64,000 nt of DNA from Flavobacteriales bacterium UBA7666 (GTDB lineage: Bacteria; Bacteroidota; Bacteroidia; Flavobacteriales_D; Crocinitomicaceae): positions 160,282 through 224,281 of the forward strand of contig DLHO01000005.1 of NCBI GenBank assembly GCA_002483265.1, read 5' to 3'. Positions within the stretch are counted from its first letter, which is position 1. Each line of letters starts with the position of its first letter. Below, one piece after another: positions 8,491 through 17,323 of the stretch. The position numbers and the translations under genes were made by a program. The notes beneath the pieces are model-generated. The model was not told the DNA's origin. It did not search any database and saw only the letters and a list, made by a program, of their open reading frames with translations.

Positions 8491-9219
8491 ATGAAGTCCT
8501 TATTCATTGCTGTTCTTTTCCTTACACCCTGTTTTTTGGCCTGGAATCAGAACACGAGAGGACAATATTGGTTTAGTGCTGGTATTAAGCGCGAGATCAA
8601 ATACGATCTGGAAGTAAATCTGAATACGAATTTGCGTCTGAACAATTATGGTCAATTGGCGACATTATATCAGGAAGCAAGTTTAAAATATACCAAGTTA
8701 GATTGGTTCAGACCTTCTATTGAATACCGGATTGTAACAAACTATGACGAGCGCAGAAATTACGACAACAGTCACCGCTTGAATTTCAATGCCGATTTCC
8801 GTCATAAAGTGCAGCAAATTAAATTCGGTGCACGCTTGCGTTACCAGATGTACATCGGAGGGTTTGCTTCAACAGGAGGCGATTTGGATCCGGCATTCCG
8901 GATTAAGCCCCACGTTGAATGGGATAAACCAAAATCAAAAGTTACACCGGAAGCTTCTGTAGAGTTTTTCTATAATCCGAACAATGGTCCGTTTGGTCGT
9001 ACTTGGAATCGTGTTCGTTACGGACTGACTTTGAATTTTGATTTACCGGGTGCTAATGAAATTGGATTGACTTATTATTACGGACAAAAATTCAATACCA
9101 AGAATAATTACAACGAGCACATTCTTTCTTTAGAATATACTTTTGAATGGAAAAAAGCAAAGAAGAAGAAAAAGAAAGACGACGACGAATTGGAGGAAGA
9201 TATTGAATACCCGAAATAA
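8491..9219 (+). CDS. DUF2490 family outer-membrane beta-barrel protein
   Basis: A 242-residue protein with a signal peptide (cleavage near residue 20) and amphipathic strands such as FRPSIEYRIVTNY and FGARLRYQMYIGG, matching the DUF2490 family of predicted outer-membrane proteins of unknown function. The extreme C-terminus, after the final strand (LSLEYTFEW), is a charged tail of about eight lysines followed by Asp/Glu, which is unusual for a barrel normally ending in an aromatic residue. The coding sequence there is a purine run that could slip during replication. The gene has no spacer from the preceding lipoprotein gene. Confidence 0.75.
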   Translation: MKSLFIAVLFLTPCFLAWNQNTRGQYWFSAGIKREIKYDLEVNLNTNLRLNNYGQLATLYQEASLKYTKLDWFRPSIEYRIVTNYDERRNYDNSHRLNFNADFRHKVQQIKFGARLRYQMYIGGFASTGGDLDPAFRIKPHVEWDKPKSKVTPEASVEFFYNPNNGPFGRTWNRVRYGLTLNFDLPGANEIGLTYYYGQKFNTKNNYNEHILSLEYTFEWKKAKKKKKKDDDELEEDIEYPK

Positions 9220-9243
9220 CTAGTTCAAATTTCGGCACTTCGA

Positions 9244-9273
9244 AAGGTGGCTGAGCGGAATCGAAGTCACCTT
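9244..9273. terminator. Shared inverted repeat between convergent DUF2490 gene and rodA
   Basis: AAGGTGGCT (9244-9252) and AGTCACCTT (9265-9273) pair with one G-T, closing a 12-nt loop, GAGCGGAATCGA. It occupies the 55-bp gap between two convergent genes and abuts the rodA stop. The sequence type (CTGAGCGGAATCGAAG) is familiar as an intergenic repeat in Bacteroidota from recall. Confidence 0.5.
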
Positions 9274-9274
9274 C

Positions 9275-10672
9275 TTAGAAAAGTACGTCTCTGCGCTGGC
9301 TATCCAATTTCAGAAGGATAAACAACAACATGGAGAAGGACATTAAAGAAGATCCTCCGTAACTAAAGAACGGCAATGGAATTCCAATTACCGGAGCAAG
9401 TCCGATATTCATTCCGATATTGACTGCAAAGTGATAGAAGACAATCATGGCGACACAATACGCATAAACCCGGTTAAAGGTGGAGCGCTGGCGTTCGGCA
9501 ATGACAATGATCCGGAAAAGCATTCCCATAAAGAGAAATACAATTACCAAACTTCCCATAAACCCCCATTCTTCAGCGAGTGGGCAAAAGATAAAATCAG
9601 TTTCACTTTCCGGAACGTGGTTTGAACGTACACTCGCTACACTTGCTTTCTTATAACCTTTTCCGAATAGGCCTCCGGAACCTACTGCTGCCATTGCGCG
9701 ATTGCGGTTGTAATCTTTTCCGTCATCGTCTTTGCGCAAACCAAGAACCAATTCAATACGGTCTTTCTGATGGGGAGCTAAACTGGAAAAGGAGAAGTTA
9801 ACCGTTGCCGAAACAGCGATCGAAAGAAGCCATCCCGAAATAATGATCAAGAGAACTCTTCTTTGATCCCGCTTCGAGGAAATCCAACGCAATACCAAAT
9901 ATGCAATCAAAGCGATCACAGTGATCACGGTAACGACCCCATAAAACCCGGGGATCAAAACTCCGCGCATGAATGTAAACTCATACTTATTACTACCCAT
10001 CAAAAGGGTTACAATGGAAAGAAATACGACGTAGAATAAGATCGGAATAAAATGGCTCCCAACCCAAGTATCTTTGAAACGAACTCCGGGAATCAAATTC
10101 ACCACTTTTAATACCAATGGATCGAAAGTGATTCCTTCCCGATAAAGAACAAAGAAAAAAGAAGTAAATACCACAAATGTTCCAGCATCCGGTTGAAGTA
10201 AGATCAACACCATTGGAACCATTACAATCGCCAATGCGACCAAAACGGTCTGCACATTTTGATTCTTTACATTCACTGTTGAAATGTACCGTGATAACAG
10301 AATTGCCGTACCAATTTTCATGAATTCCGCCGGTTGAATTCCCAAAGAACCTATTCCTAACCAAGCGCGTGCACCATTAATCGGAGGAGTAAACAGAACA
10401 ACAATCAATAAGGAAAAACAAAATAAATAGATTGGAAGCGCAAACTTCCGGTAGATATCCGAATCAATAAGGAATACCAAAAATCCAAGGAAAATGGAAA
10501 TTCCAACCCACATGATCTGTTTCCCATATTTCTGGGAAAAATCAAAAATATTCGGATGATCCGGATTATAAGCAGCGGAGTAAACATTCGCAATTCCCAT
10601 ACCCAGCATGATGATTACAATTGAAAGTAACCACCAATCCACATGCTGTGTCAAGGAATCTTCTCTTCTCAT
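9275..10672 (-). CDS. rodA: Rod shape-determining protein RodA (SEDS peptidoglycan glycosyltransferase)
   Basis: A polytopic SEDS-family protein of 465 residues. It polymerises lipid II during elongation together with PBP2. Conserved parts include INGARAWLGIGSLGIQPAEF (about 98-117) with the key arginine and tryptophan, LLQPDAGTFVVF near 160 with the catalytic aspartate of the family, and the C-terminal GIPLPFFSYGGSSLMS. It is about 90 residues longer than E. coli RodA because of an extra membrane/cytoplasmic segment in the middle (about 225-300), common in Bacteroidota. Its ATG directly follows the mrdA stop. Confidence 0.95.
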   Translation of the reverse strand: MRREDSLTQHVDWWLLSIVIIMLGMGIANVYSAAYNPDHPNIFDFSQKYGKQIMWVGISIFLGFLVFLIDSDIYRKFALPIYLFCFSLLIVVLFTPPINGARAWLGIGSLGIQPAEFMKIGTAILLSRYISTVNVKNQNVQTVLVALAIVMVPMVLILLQPDAGTFVVFTSFFFVLYREGITFDPLVLKVVNLIPGVRFKDTWVGSHFIPILFYVVFLSIVTLLMGSNKYEFTFMRGVLIPGFYGVVTVITVIALIAYLVLRWISSKRDQRRVLLIIISGWLLSIAVSATVNFSFSSLAPHQKDRIELVLGLRKDDDGKDYNRNRAMAAVGSGGLFGKGYKKASVASVRSNHVPESETDFIFCPLAEEWGFMGSLVIVFLFMGMLFRIIVIAERQRSTFNRVYAYCVAMIVFYHFAVNIGMNIGLAPVIGIPLPFFSYGGSSLMSFSMLLFILLKLDSQRRDVLF

Positions 10673-12553
10673 TTACTTTTTCTTTTTCGGCTTCGCTTTA
10701 ATATTGAGCAGGTTTGCAGAGACAATCATCTGTTCCTTTGCCTTATCTTTCACTTGTCTGTGAATGTATTTATCAATCATCAAACCGGCAGTCGGCGCAG
10801 CCCAAACCCCTCCAAACCCAGCATTTTCAATGAAAACAGCAATTGCAATCTTCGGGTTTTCCATTGGTGCAAATGCCAAAAATACAGAGTGGTCTTCTCC
10901 GTGTGGATTTTGCGCTGTTCCGGTTTTTCCACAAACAGTAACTCCTTCAACAACTGCTCGTTTTCCGGTTCCTCCAGCTTCATAACAAACTCTTCTCATT
11001 CCTTCAATGATCGGCTCAAAATTTGCAGCGTCAATTTTTGTTTTGTGTACCGTTTTGAATTGCGGAAGTGGGCCTTTATTTCCGATTGACCGAACGAAAT
11101 GCGGAGTGTAATACCATCCTTTATTTGCAATAATGGCTGCAATATTGGCCATTTGAAGCGGTGTTACTTTCACCTCTCCCTGACCGATAGAAATAGAACG
11201 AATCGTAGAAAAAGCCCACGTATTGTGTCCATACCATTTATCGTAATAGGCTGAATTCGGGATCAATCCTGAACGCATTCCGGTAACATCTGTTTCAAAC
11301 TGACTTCCCAAACCAAAACTCATGATATAATCATACCACTCATTCAATCCCAGTTCTGCATCCTCAAAAATCGATTTCTTCTTTCCTTGCTGAATAATCC
11401 GTCTCATTACATAGTAGAAATAAGGATTACAGGAGTTTTTAATTCCGTCAGGCAGATTCGTAGCATTGGGGTGATTGTGGCAACCAACCATTGATTTGGT
11501 ACAAGGGAATCCGGATTCCGGAGTAATGACTCCTTCCTGCAAACCGATGAGTGACTGAAGTAGTTTAAAAATAGATCCCGGAGGATATTCTGCAGCCAAA
11601 GGTCTTGGGTACAATGGTTTTCCTTCGTCAAGTAATAATTTAGGATAATTTTTTCCAATATTTCTTCTCCCTACCAAAATATTGGGGTCGAAACTTGGAG
11701 CAGAAACCAATGCCAGAATTTCTCCTGTTTTCGGCTCGATTGCAACAATACAGCCACGTTTGTTCTGCATCAGCTTTTCACCATAAACCTGCAATTGAAT
11801 ATCCAAACCTAAATGCAAAGCAGGCCCTTGTTCAGCAAGTGTATCATACTTTCCTCCGGCATACGATTCAATGGCATTATTCAAAGCAGAAGTTACAATG
11901 TACTTAATCCCTTTCTGACCTCTCAATTGCTTTTCGTAGTAACGTTCAATTCCCGCTCTTCCGATTTGATCTCCCGGTCTGTAAAAACGATCTTCTTCTA
12001 TCTCTTCTTTGGAAACTTCATTCAAATAACCAAAAATATTAGCTCCTCCCGAAAAAGGATAGCTTCTCATGGAGGTTAAGTCTTCATAAAAACCTGGGAA
12101 TCTCTCCAAATGCGGAGCAATTCGCGTAATTTCGTCATTGGTCAATTCCTTGATGAATGGATATGGACGCTGTTTCTGATAATTTGCCTGTAATTTTCCG
12201 GTATTCGGATTGCGGTATTTTCCTTCTCCTTTTTTAATCTGATAGAAACGATCTTTCACTTCCTGAGGAGTCCAGCCAACCAATTTCGCGAATGCTACGG
12301 TATCAAAATCGTGAATTTCTTCTTCCTTCATCATCAAGTTGTAATAACTTCTATTCGTTACCACTTTCTTGTTACGCCGGTCAAAAACAATTCCCCGTGG
12401 AGGTGTAATTTCTTTTCGTTTCTCAGCAATTTCCTGTGCTCTCAATTTCCACGAATCATCTACTACCTGCATGAAGAAAAGACGAATCAAATAAATTGAT
12501 CCGACTAGAATAAAAAACACCAGAATAACGTATTTTCTTCCATCCAAATTCAT
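10673..12553 (-). CDS. mrdA: Penicillin-binding protein 2 (elongation transpeptidase)
   Basis: A class B PBP of 626 residues. There is an N-terminal membrane anchor (about 8-28), a pedestal/dimerisation region with the PRGxIxDR motif (PPRGIVFDRR near 53-62), then a transpeptidase domain with active-site serine S327 in SIFK, the SCN motif near 378 and KTGTAQ near 540. It crosslinks peptidoglycan during cell elongation with RodA. The C-terminal tail is lysine-rich. The start overlaps the mreD stop by 4 bp (ATGA), and rodA follows without spacer, so mreC-mreD-mrdA-rodA is clearly one operon. Confidence 0.95.
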   Translation of the reverse strand: MNLDGRKYVILVFFILVGSIYLIRLFFMQVVDDSWKLRAQEIAEKRKEITPPRGIVFDRRNKKVVTNRSYYNLMMKEEEIHDFDTVAFAKLVGWTPQEVKDRFYQIKKGEGKYRNPNTGKLQANYQKQRPYPFIKELTNDEITRIAPHLERFPGFYEDLTSMRSYPFSGGANIFGYLNEVSKEEIEEDRFYRPGDQIGRAGIERYYEKQLRGQKGIKYIVTSALNNAIESYAGGKYDTLAEQGPALHLGLDIQLQVYGEKLMQNKRGCIVAIEPKTGEILALVSAPSFDPNILVGRRNIGKNYPKLLLDEGKPLYPRPLAAEYPPGSIFKLLQSLIGLQEGVITPESGFPCTKSMVGCHNHPNATNLPDGIKNSCNPYFYYVMRRIIQQGKKKSIFEDAELGLNEWYDYIMSFGLGSQFETDVTGMRSGLIPNSAYYDKWYGHNTWAFSTIRSISIGQGEVKVTPLQMANIAAIIANKGWYYTPHFVRSIGNKGPLPQFKTVHKTKIDAANFEPIIEGMRRVCYEAGGTGKRAVVEGVTVCGKTGTAQNPHGEDHSVFLAFAPMENPKIAIAVFIENAGFGGVWAAPTAGLMIDKYIHRQVKDKAKEQMIVSANLLNIKAKPKKKK

Positions 12554-13068
12554 CGTACAGCCTTTTTGTTAGAGATGAAAATAAATTGCACCAATAAACT
12601 TAATAAAAAAGAGCTTGGCACGCTTAATCCGATCTTCAACAAGATCCAGACAAATTCATTCAACTTAAAGGATTCAATAGAAAAGAACCAAGTATGATGA
12701 ATCAGTAGAAGCGTTCCGTATGAATATAAAAACCAACGTCCGCCCATGGAATAAACATTCACAGCTTCCACACTGTCATAACCGTCTCTTGGCGACAACC
12801 ATTTGAAGATAATCGGTCTGAAAAAAGCCATGATCACCGCACTTGATGCATGCAACCCGAAAGTATTGGAAAAGGAATCGATGATCAATCCGAAAACGAA
12901 ACTCACCAGCATCAGCGGTACTGTTCCCATTTGGAAAGGCAACATGAGAATGAACAAGGGATAAATCATTGCGTAAAGACCTAATCCGGGTTCCAGATTG
13001 TTTAAAATCAGTACCTGAAATAGTACAAATAATACGAAACGAATGCTATTTAAAACAAAAATATTCAC
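12550..13068 (-). CDS. mreD: Rod shape-determining membrane protein MreD
   Basis: A small membrane protein of 172 residues with five or six predicted transmembrane segments, located between mreC and mrdA as expected for MreD, whose sequence is otherwise poorly conserved. The start codon is GTG at 13068, one base after the mreC stop. An AGGAGG sequence about 10 bp upstream, inside the last mreC codons, supports it. This strong Shine-Dalgarno is notable in a genome where most genes lack one. It bridges MreC and the elongasome in the inner membrane. Confidence 0.88.
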   Translation of the reverse strand: MNIFVLNSIRFVLFVLFQVLILNNLEPGLGLYAMIYPLFILMLPFQMGTVPLMLVSFVFGLIIDSFSNTFGLHASSAVIMAFFRPIIFKWLSPRDGYDSVEAVNVYSMGGRWFLYSYGTLLLIHHTWFFSIESFKLNEFVWILLKIGLSVPSSFLLSLLVQFIFISNKKAVR

Positions 13069-13069
13069 T

Positions 13070-13918
13070 TTACAATTCCTCCTCTTCTTTATCTGGCGGG
13101 ATTCTTCCTTCCAATTCTCTTAATTCATCCAACATTACATTCTTGATCACATAAACGTGCTGAATGGATCTAAAATCTTCTGCAATTCGAACTTGTAAAT
13201 CCCACAAGGGTTTCCCTTCAATGGATTTGCGTTTGGTAATAACTCCAACAGGAATTCCCTTCGGATAGATCCCGGAACCTCCGCGCGTAATTACTTTCGT
13301 AAACTTCTTAATTGAAATATCGTTTGAGATTCCCGCAATCTGACAAATCTTTGGGTTTATTCCATCCCATTTCAACAATCCAAAAGCACCGCCATCCCGC
13401 ATACTTACATCCACGTTGATGTTCTTGGAAAGAATAGTTTTAACCACGGAATATGAGTCTCCAACCAAATGGACAATTCCTACAACTCCTTTGGACGAAA
13501 TAACTCCCCATCCTTTTTGGATTCCATGATTTTTACCAATATCAATGGTCATGTAGTTATTGCGCTTGTCATACGTGTTATTGATCACAGACGCCGCCAT
13601 GTATAAATATTGCTGATGGTAATTCGTATCCTCAATTTGGATCAATTCCCGATCAATTTTATAATTGGAACCTTTCAATTTTTCTCTCAAACGGGCATTT
13701 TCCCATTCCAATTTCCGATTGGTGCCCTCTAGATTGAAATGCTGTGTTACTGAGTTTCGAACTTGATACAAGCTTCCGTTTATGCTTGAAGCACTGGAAA
13801 AAACTTGCAATCGTGCAAACTCAGAATATTGGATATACGCAGAAAGTGCTACAATTTGGAGTAACACAAAGACCAAAAAGATCTGAAATCGTTTGAAAAA
13901 AGCAATCAAATTGCGCAT
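13070..13918 (-). CDS. mreC: Rod shape-determining protein MreC
   Basis: A 282-residue bitopic protein with a short cytoplasmic N-terminus, one transmembrane helix (about 10-30), a coiled coil (about 60-95) and the two-barrel periplasmic domain with 'GINKGWGVISSKGVVGIV'-like strands (about 133-155) typical of MreC. It scaffolds PBP2 and RodA. It is the first gene of the mreC-mreD-mrdA-rodA operon, with a -7 box at 13923-13930 just upstream. mreB is not adjacent. The C-terminus is acidic (PPDKEEEEL), and its codons provide the mreD ribosome-binding site. Confidence 0.93.
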   Translation of the reverse strand: MRNLIAFFKRFQIFLVFVLLQIVALSAYIQYSEFARLQVFSSASSINGSLYQVRNSVTQHFNLEGTNRKLEWENARLREKLKGSNYKIDRELIQIEDTNYHQQYLYMAASVINNTYDKRNNYMTIDIGKNHGIQKGWGVISSKGVVGIVHLVGDSYSVVKTILSKNINVDVSMRDGGAFGLLKWDGINPKICQIAGISNDISIKKFTKVITRGGSGIYPKGIPVGVITKRKSIEGKPLWDLQVRIAEDFRSIQHVYVIKNVMLDELRELEGRIPPDKEEEEL

Positions 13919-13922
13919 ACCA

Positions 13923-13930
13923 CAAAATTA
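13923..13930 (-). promoter_or_regulatory. -7 element of the mreC operon
   Basis: Minus-strand TAATTTTG, only 4 bp before the mreC ATG, matches TAnnTTTG, with a weak TTTAG at -33 spacing of 17 bp (13948-13952). If used, the transcript would be almost leaderless, so either the true start codon is downstream or this is a chance match. Confidence 0.35.
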
Positions 13931-13984
13931 GTTAGATAAACGATTTTCTAAAGGATGAAACGAATTTTTATTTGACAATGTAAT

Positions 13985-14722
13985 TTAAAAAATTGAAAGT
14001 GATACTCCAAAAGCTAATGCGCTGATTTTGTCACTCTTACTACTCTTAAATTGAGGCGCCAAAGTATAATCCGCAAACAATGCCCAATTTCGGATACCTA
14101 TCCGCATATGAACACCATAAACCAATGGATTTCTATCTGGCAATGTCTTATTTTTGACCGCGCGATGATTCTCCGGCCAGACCTTTTGAAAAGTCTGCAA
14201 TCTGTAACCTATTGAACCACCGATATGCATTTTAAAATGCTGCCATTTAGGACTTCTGAATCGAAATTCGATTGGAAGCGCCAAAATATGATTCCCGAAC
14301 GTGTTTTTGCGATAATCCGAATAACTGGAATCGGCATAATAGTGTGTACCCGAGTTTGTACTATCTGCAAAAAACAAGCCTTTTGGTCCTGTTTTTTGGT
14401 ATTTGTAAGCCAATCCTATTCCTAAAGAAACCGTATTTCCATTGGTGATCGGAATATCCCACATGGTATTGATATTGCAGCCAAAAGACCTCCACGGATT
14501 GGATTTGATACCTCCCGACTTCAGTAATTGATTGTAAGTTAAATCAATGATCAAGCGGTCATACTTTCTTAATTTACCGGGTCTGGCAGGTCTCCAGCCC
14601 GTATTGTACCAGAAAATTCCGGGACGGTGCCTGGAAACCAGAATGGAATCTTTCCCCTGTGGCTGAGCCAATCCTTGGAAAGAAAGCAGTAAAAAAACTG
14701 GTAATAGTTTAAGAAATTTCAT
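13985..14722 (-). CDS. Putative outer-membrane beta-barrel protein
   Basis: From the ATG at 14722 the protein is 245 residues: a clean signal peptide (MKFLKLLPVFLLLSFQGLAQ) followed by alternating strands (NTVSLGIGLAYKYQ, ALPIEFRF, GGSIGYRLQ) and a C-terminus ending LAFGVSLSIF, as expected for a small beta-barrel. An upstream ATG would add eleven residues in front of the signal peptide and is less likely. It overlaps the end of galE by 14 bp, so it is probably the last gene of the galE unit. No specific family was recognised; a PorT-like small barrel is possible. Confidence 0.7.
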   Translation of the reverse strand: MKFLKLLPVFLLLSFQGLAQPQGKDSILVSRHRPGIFWYNTGWRPARPGKLRKYDRLIIDLTYNQLLKSGGIKSNPWRSFGCNINTMWDIPITNGNTVSLGIGLAYKYQKTGPKGLFFADSTNSGTHYYADSSYSDYRKNTFGNHILALPIEFRFRSPKWQHFKMHIGGSIGYRLQTFQKVWPENHRAVKNKTLPDRNPLVYGVHMRIGIRNWALFADYTLAPQFKSSKSDKISALAFGVSLSIF

Positions 14723-15734
14723 GTTCCAAGCGATATTGTTCCCATTTCCAAGCATCTAAAATAGCATCTTCAATGGTTCTTTCCGTATTCCAGTTTAAAA
14801 TTTTCTTTGCTTTTGAAACATCTGCAAATAAAGCATCCACATCTCCTGCTCTTCTTACACCAAACACATAATTCAAGGGTTTTGAAGTTACCTTTTCAAA
14901 TAGCTGAACCAATTCAAGTACAGAAGTTCCTTTTCCTGTTCCCAAATTAAAGACATCGAACATTCCATCAAACTGATGAGTCAATGCTTTTACGTGTGCT
15001 TTTGCCACATCCATCACGTGAATATAATCTCGTACACATGTTCCATCAGGAGTATCGTAATCTTTTCCGAAAATGGTAAGTTCTTTTCTGAGGCCGGCCG
15101 CCGTTTGCGTAATGTAAGGTAGGACATTATTGGGAGACCCAAGCGGCATTTCACCCAGCTTTCCACTTACATGTGCACCAATCGGATTGAAATAACGCAA
15201 AATCACCGGTCTTAAAAGTGTTTTTTTAGCAATGTCGATCAGCATTTGTTCTGCCATCCATTTCGTCCAGCCATATGGAGAATTTGGTTTTCCAACCAGC
15301 ATTGTTTCTGTTAATGGTTCCAGGCTGTTCTCTACACCATAAACCGTACAGGAAGAGGAAAACACAAGTTTGTTTACATTGAATTCCTCCAAACAGCTCA
15401 ATAAATTGATGAGTGAAACCAAGTTGTTATCGTAATAATGAAGTGGTTTTTCAACAGATTCAGCAACTGCTTTGAAAGCTGCAAAATGAATGACCCCGCT
15501 AATTTTATGTTTTTTGAAAACGGATCTAAGGAATTCTTTATCACGCATATCGCCCTGATAAAAGAGGCATTCTTTTCCGCTAATTAAATGAATCTGTTTG
15601 ATAATTGATTGGCTGGAATTGGAGCAATTATCCAAAATAATTGGAGTATAGCCTAATTCAAATAACTCTACAACAGTATGTGAACCGATAAAGCCCGTTC
15701 CACCAGTAACAAGAATTTCTTTGTTTTCAATCAT
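14709..15734 (-). CDS. galE: UDP-glucose 4-epimerase GalE
   Basis: An extended short-chain dehydrogenase of 341 residues. The NAD-binding GGTGFIGSH is near residues 11-19, the catalytic serine lies in SSSCTVYG (about 125) and the YGWTK catalytic tyrosine-lysine pair is near 154. GalE interconverts UDP-glucose and UDP-galactose (or the HexNAc forms), feeding surface polysaccharide synthesis. It lies downstream of a flippase and an FkbM methyltransferase on the same strand, with a 114-bp gap, and upstream of a small barrel gene it overlaps. A TATCTTTA box (15741-15748), one base off consensus, may serve as its promoter. Confidence 0.93.
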   Translation of the reverse strand: MIENKEILVTGGTGFIGSHTVVELFELGYTPIILDNCSNSSQSIIKQIHLISGKECLFYQGDMRDKEFLRSVFKKHKISGVIHFAAFKAVAESVEKPLHYYDNNLVSLINLLSCLEEFNVNKLVFSSSCTVYGVENSLEPLTETMLVGKPNSPYGWTKWMAEQMLIDIAKKTLLRPVILRYFNPIGAHVSGKLGEMPLGSPNNVLPYITQTAAGLRKELTIFGKDYDTPDGTCVRDYIHVMDVAKAHVKALTHQFDGMFDVFNLGTGKGTSVLELVQLFEKVTSKPLNYVFGVRRAGDVDALFADVSKAKKILNWNTERTIEDAILDAWKWEQYRLEHEIS

Positions 15735-15818
15735 GCGTTGTAAAGATAAGAAAAAGCAATAGCTTTTGAAGACTGAGGCATAACAAACGTTAGTGCGGTA
15801 TTGACGAGGGAGCGCTAG

Positions 15819-15832
15819 TCCGCTGCGGCGGA
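15819..15832. repeat. Small GC-rich hairpin between flippase gene and galE
   Basis: TCCGC and GCGGA pair around TGCG in the 114-bp gap. The surrounding GC-rich stretch (about 15795-15850) differs in base composition from normal spacers here and looks like a remnant of a dispersed intergenic repeat. It could also help terminate flippase transcription on the minus strand, though no T tract follows. Confidence 0.35.
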
Positions 15833-15848
15833 AAGACCAATCGACCGA

Positions 15849-17315
15849 TTAATCGTCAGTCCCGACTGGCTCCTCTTTCCCTTTGCTGTTTAACATTTTG
15901 AGAACCTGAACCACATCAATAATTTTCAGTCCGAAAACAAGAAGCATCCAAAGCAAACCAATTCCAAAGGCATAATACAATTGATTCCATTGGAACTTGA
16001 TCTCCAAAAACATGACGGCAATCATGAGTATACTTAAAATCATCAATTTTAACCAGGTATTGGATGCCAAGTGGTGTTTCATTTTGTAGCGAACAACCAG
16101 GTATTGCAAAACTCCTAACGTGGATTGCGCCACTAAAGAAGCAATTGCTGCTCCCACTGCTCCAAAGAAAGGAATCAAAACTACATTCAAAATTGACATG
16201 ATAATCAATGAAAGAAATGCAATCTGATTCATGATTCTAAGCGATCCATTAGCGGTTAAAAGTGTTCCGAAAACAACCGTGAAACACATAGGAACGAAAG
16301 TGATGGAATGAAAGATCCAGGCATTGTAAGAATACCAATTCGCATCGTCGTATAATTTGTCGAATAAGAATTCTTTGATCCCGATAGTCAATGTGATCAT
16401 TAAGATTCCTCCTGAAAACAGAATGTTCAATGCGCTGGTCATAATTCCGGTTGTGGAACTGTTATCTTTCAAAACGCGCGAAAAAACGGGTAGTAAAATA
16501 CTTCCGAAAAGTACCGCGAACATCCAGCAAGCATCCAGCAAGCGAAAGCTTTGTGTGTAATAGGAAACCTGAACTGTTCCCTGTGGATGTAATTTTTCAA
16601 GAAATACCGCATCCAAACGAGAAGTCAGCATCATAATGATAACCAAAATAGCGTAAGGGTAAGATTGTCTGAAAATTGCTTTGAAGAAATCCGAATCCCA
16701 ATGCAATCGCGGCAACGCAACAATGCGCAAGTAAATAATTGTTGCAACGACCAATGACATGGTTGAAGAGCCCACGAAAATAATCGTAAACCACTTCAGG
16801 GTAACCGGTTCTATAAATGTGGTATAAATGAGAATGCTTCCAAATACAAAGTAAACAGATCGTTCCACAACAGATAAAACCGCATCTAATCCGAATTTCA
16901 ATAAACCTCCGGTATAAGCTCTCACATAGTTCACTGTAATAATGCTTATCTGGTGCATGATTAATAATCCAAGTACCCAAAGCCATTCGACCGGGAACCT
17001 TAGAATAAAAAACAAGGAAAGTGTCCAAATAATATAAACAACAACCAAGATGAGTCGGAAAGTAAACAAGCGGTTGCTGTACTTATGAATCATGTGCGGA
17101 TGCTGCGCAATCATTCTTGTCATGAAATTGGTGATACCCATATCCAACAACATCGAAAACAAGAAGGTAAAGTTGAGCATGGTTTGAAAAATACCGTATG
17201 AATCGAGACCCAATTCATTCTGCATTTTAATATCCACCAGGAAAATCGTAGCAGGTTTAACCAGTAAATTCAATAACAGCGTAATGCCTAATCCTCTTAA
17301 AAACAGTTTTTGCAT
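15849..17315 (-). CDS. Polysaccharide/lipid flippase (MOP/Wzx-like)
   Basis: An integral membrane protein of 488 residues with about 12-14 hydrophobic helices spread evenly, and the MOP superfamily pattern of Wzx-type flippases, including an early GLDSYGIFQTMLNF segment near residue 36. Such proteins move lipid-linked sugar units across the inner membrane. The neighbours fit that role: an FkbM methyltransferase gene 8 bp upstream, galE downstream, and glycosyltransferase and acyltransferase genes nearby. The exact substrate cannot be read from the sequence. Confidence 0.82.
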   Translation of the reverse strand: MQKLFLRGLGITLLLNLLVKPATIFLVDIKMQNELGLDSYGIFQTMLNFTFLFSMLLDMGITNFMTRMIAQHPHMIHKYSNRLFTFRLILVVVYIIWTLSLFFILRFPVEWLWVLGLLIMHQISIITVNYVRAYTGGLLKFGLDAVLSVVERSVYFVFGSILIYTTFIEPVTLKWFTIIFVGSSTMSLVVATIIYLRIVALPRLHWDSDFFKAIFRQSYPYAILVIIMMLTSRLDAVFLEKLHPQGTVQVSYYTQSFRLLDACWMFAVLFGSILLPVFSRVLKDNSSTTGIMTSALNILFSGGILMITLTIGIKEFLFDKLYDDANWYSYNAWIFHSITFVPMCFTVVFGTLLTANGSLRIMNQIAFLSLIIMSILNVVLIPFFGAVGAAIASLVAQSTLGVLQYLVVRYKMKHHLASNTWLKLMILSILMIAVMFLEIKFQWNQLYYAFGIGLLWMLLVFGLKIIDVVQVLKMLNSKGKEEPVGTDD

Positions 17316-17323
17316 TAGCCGTG

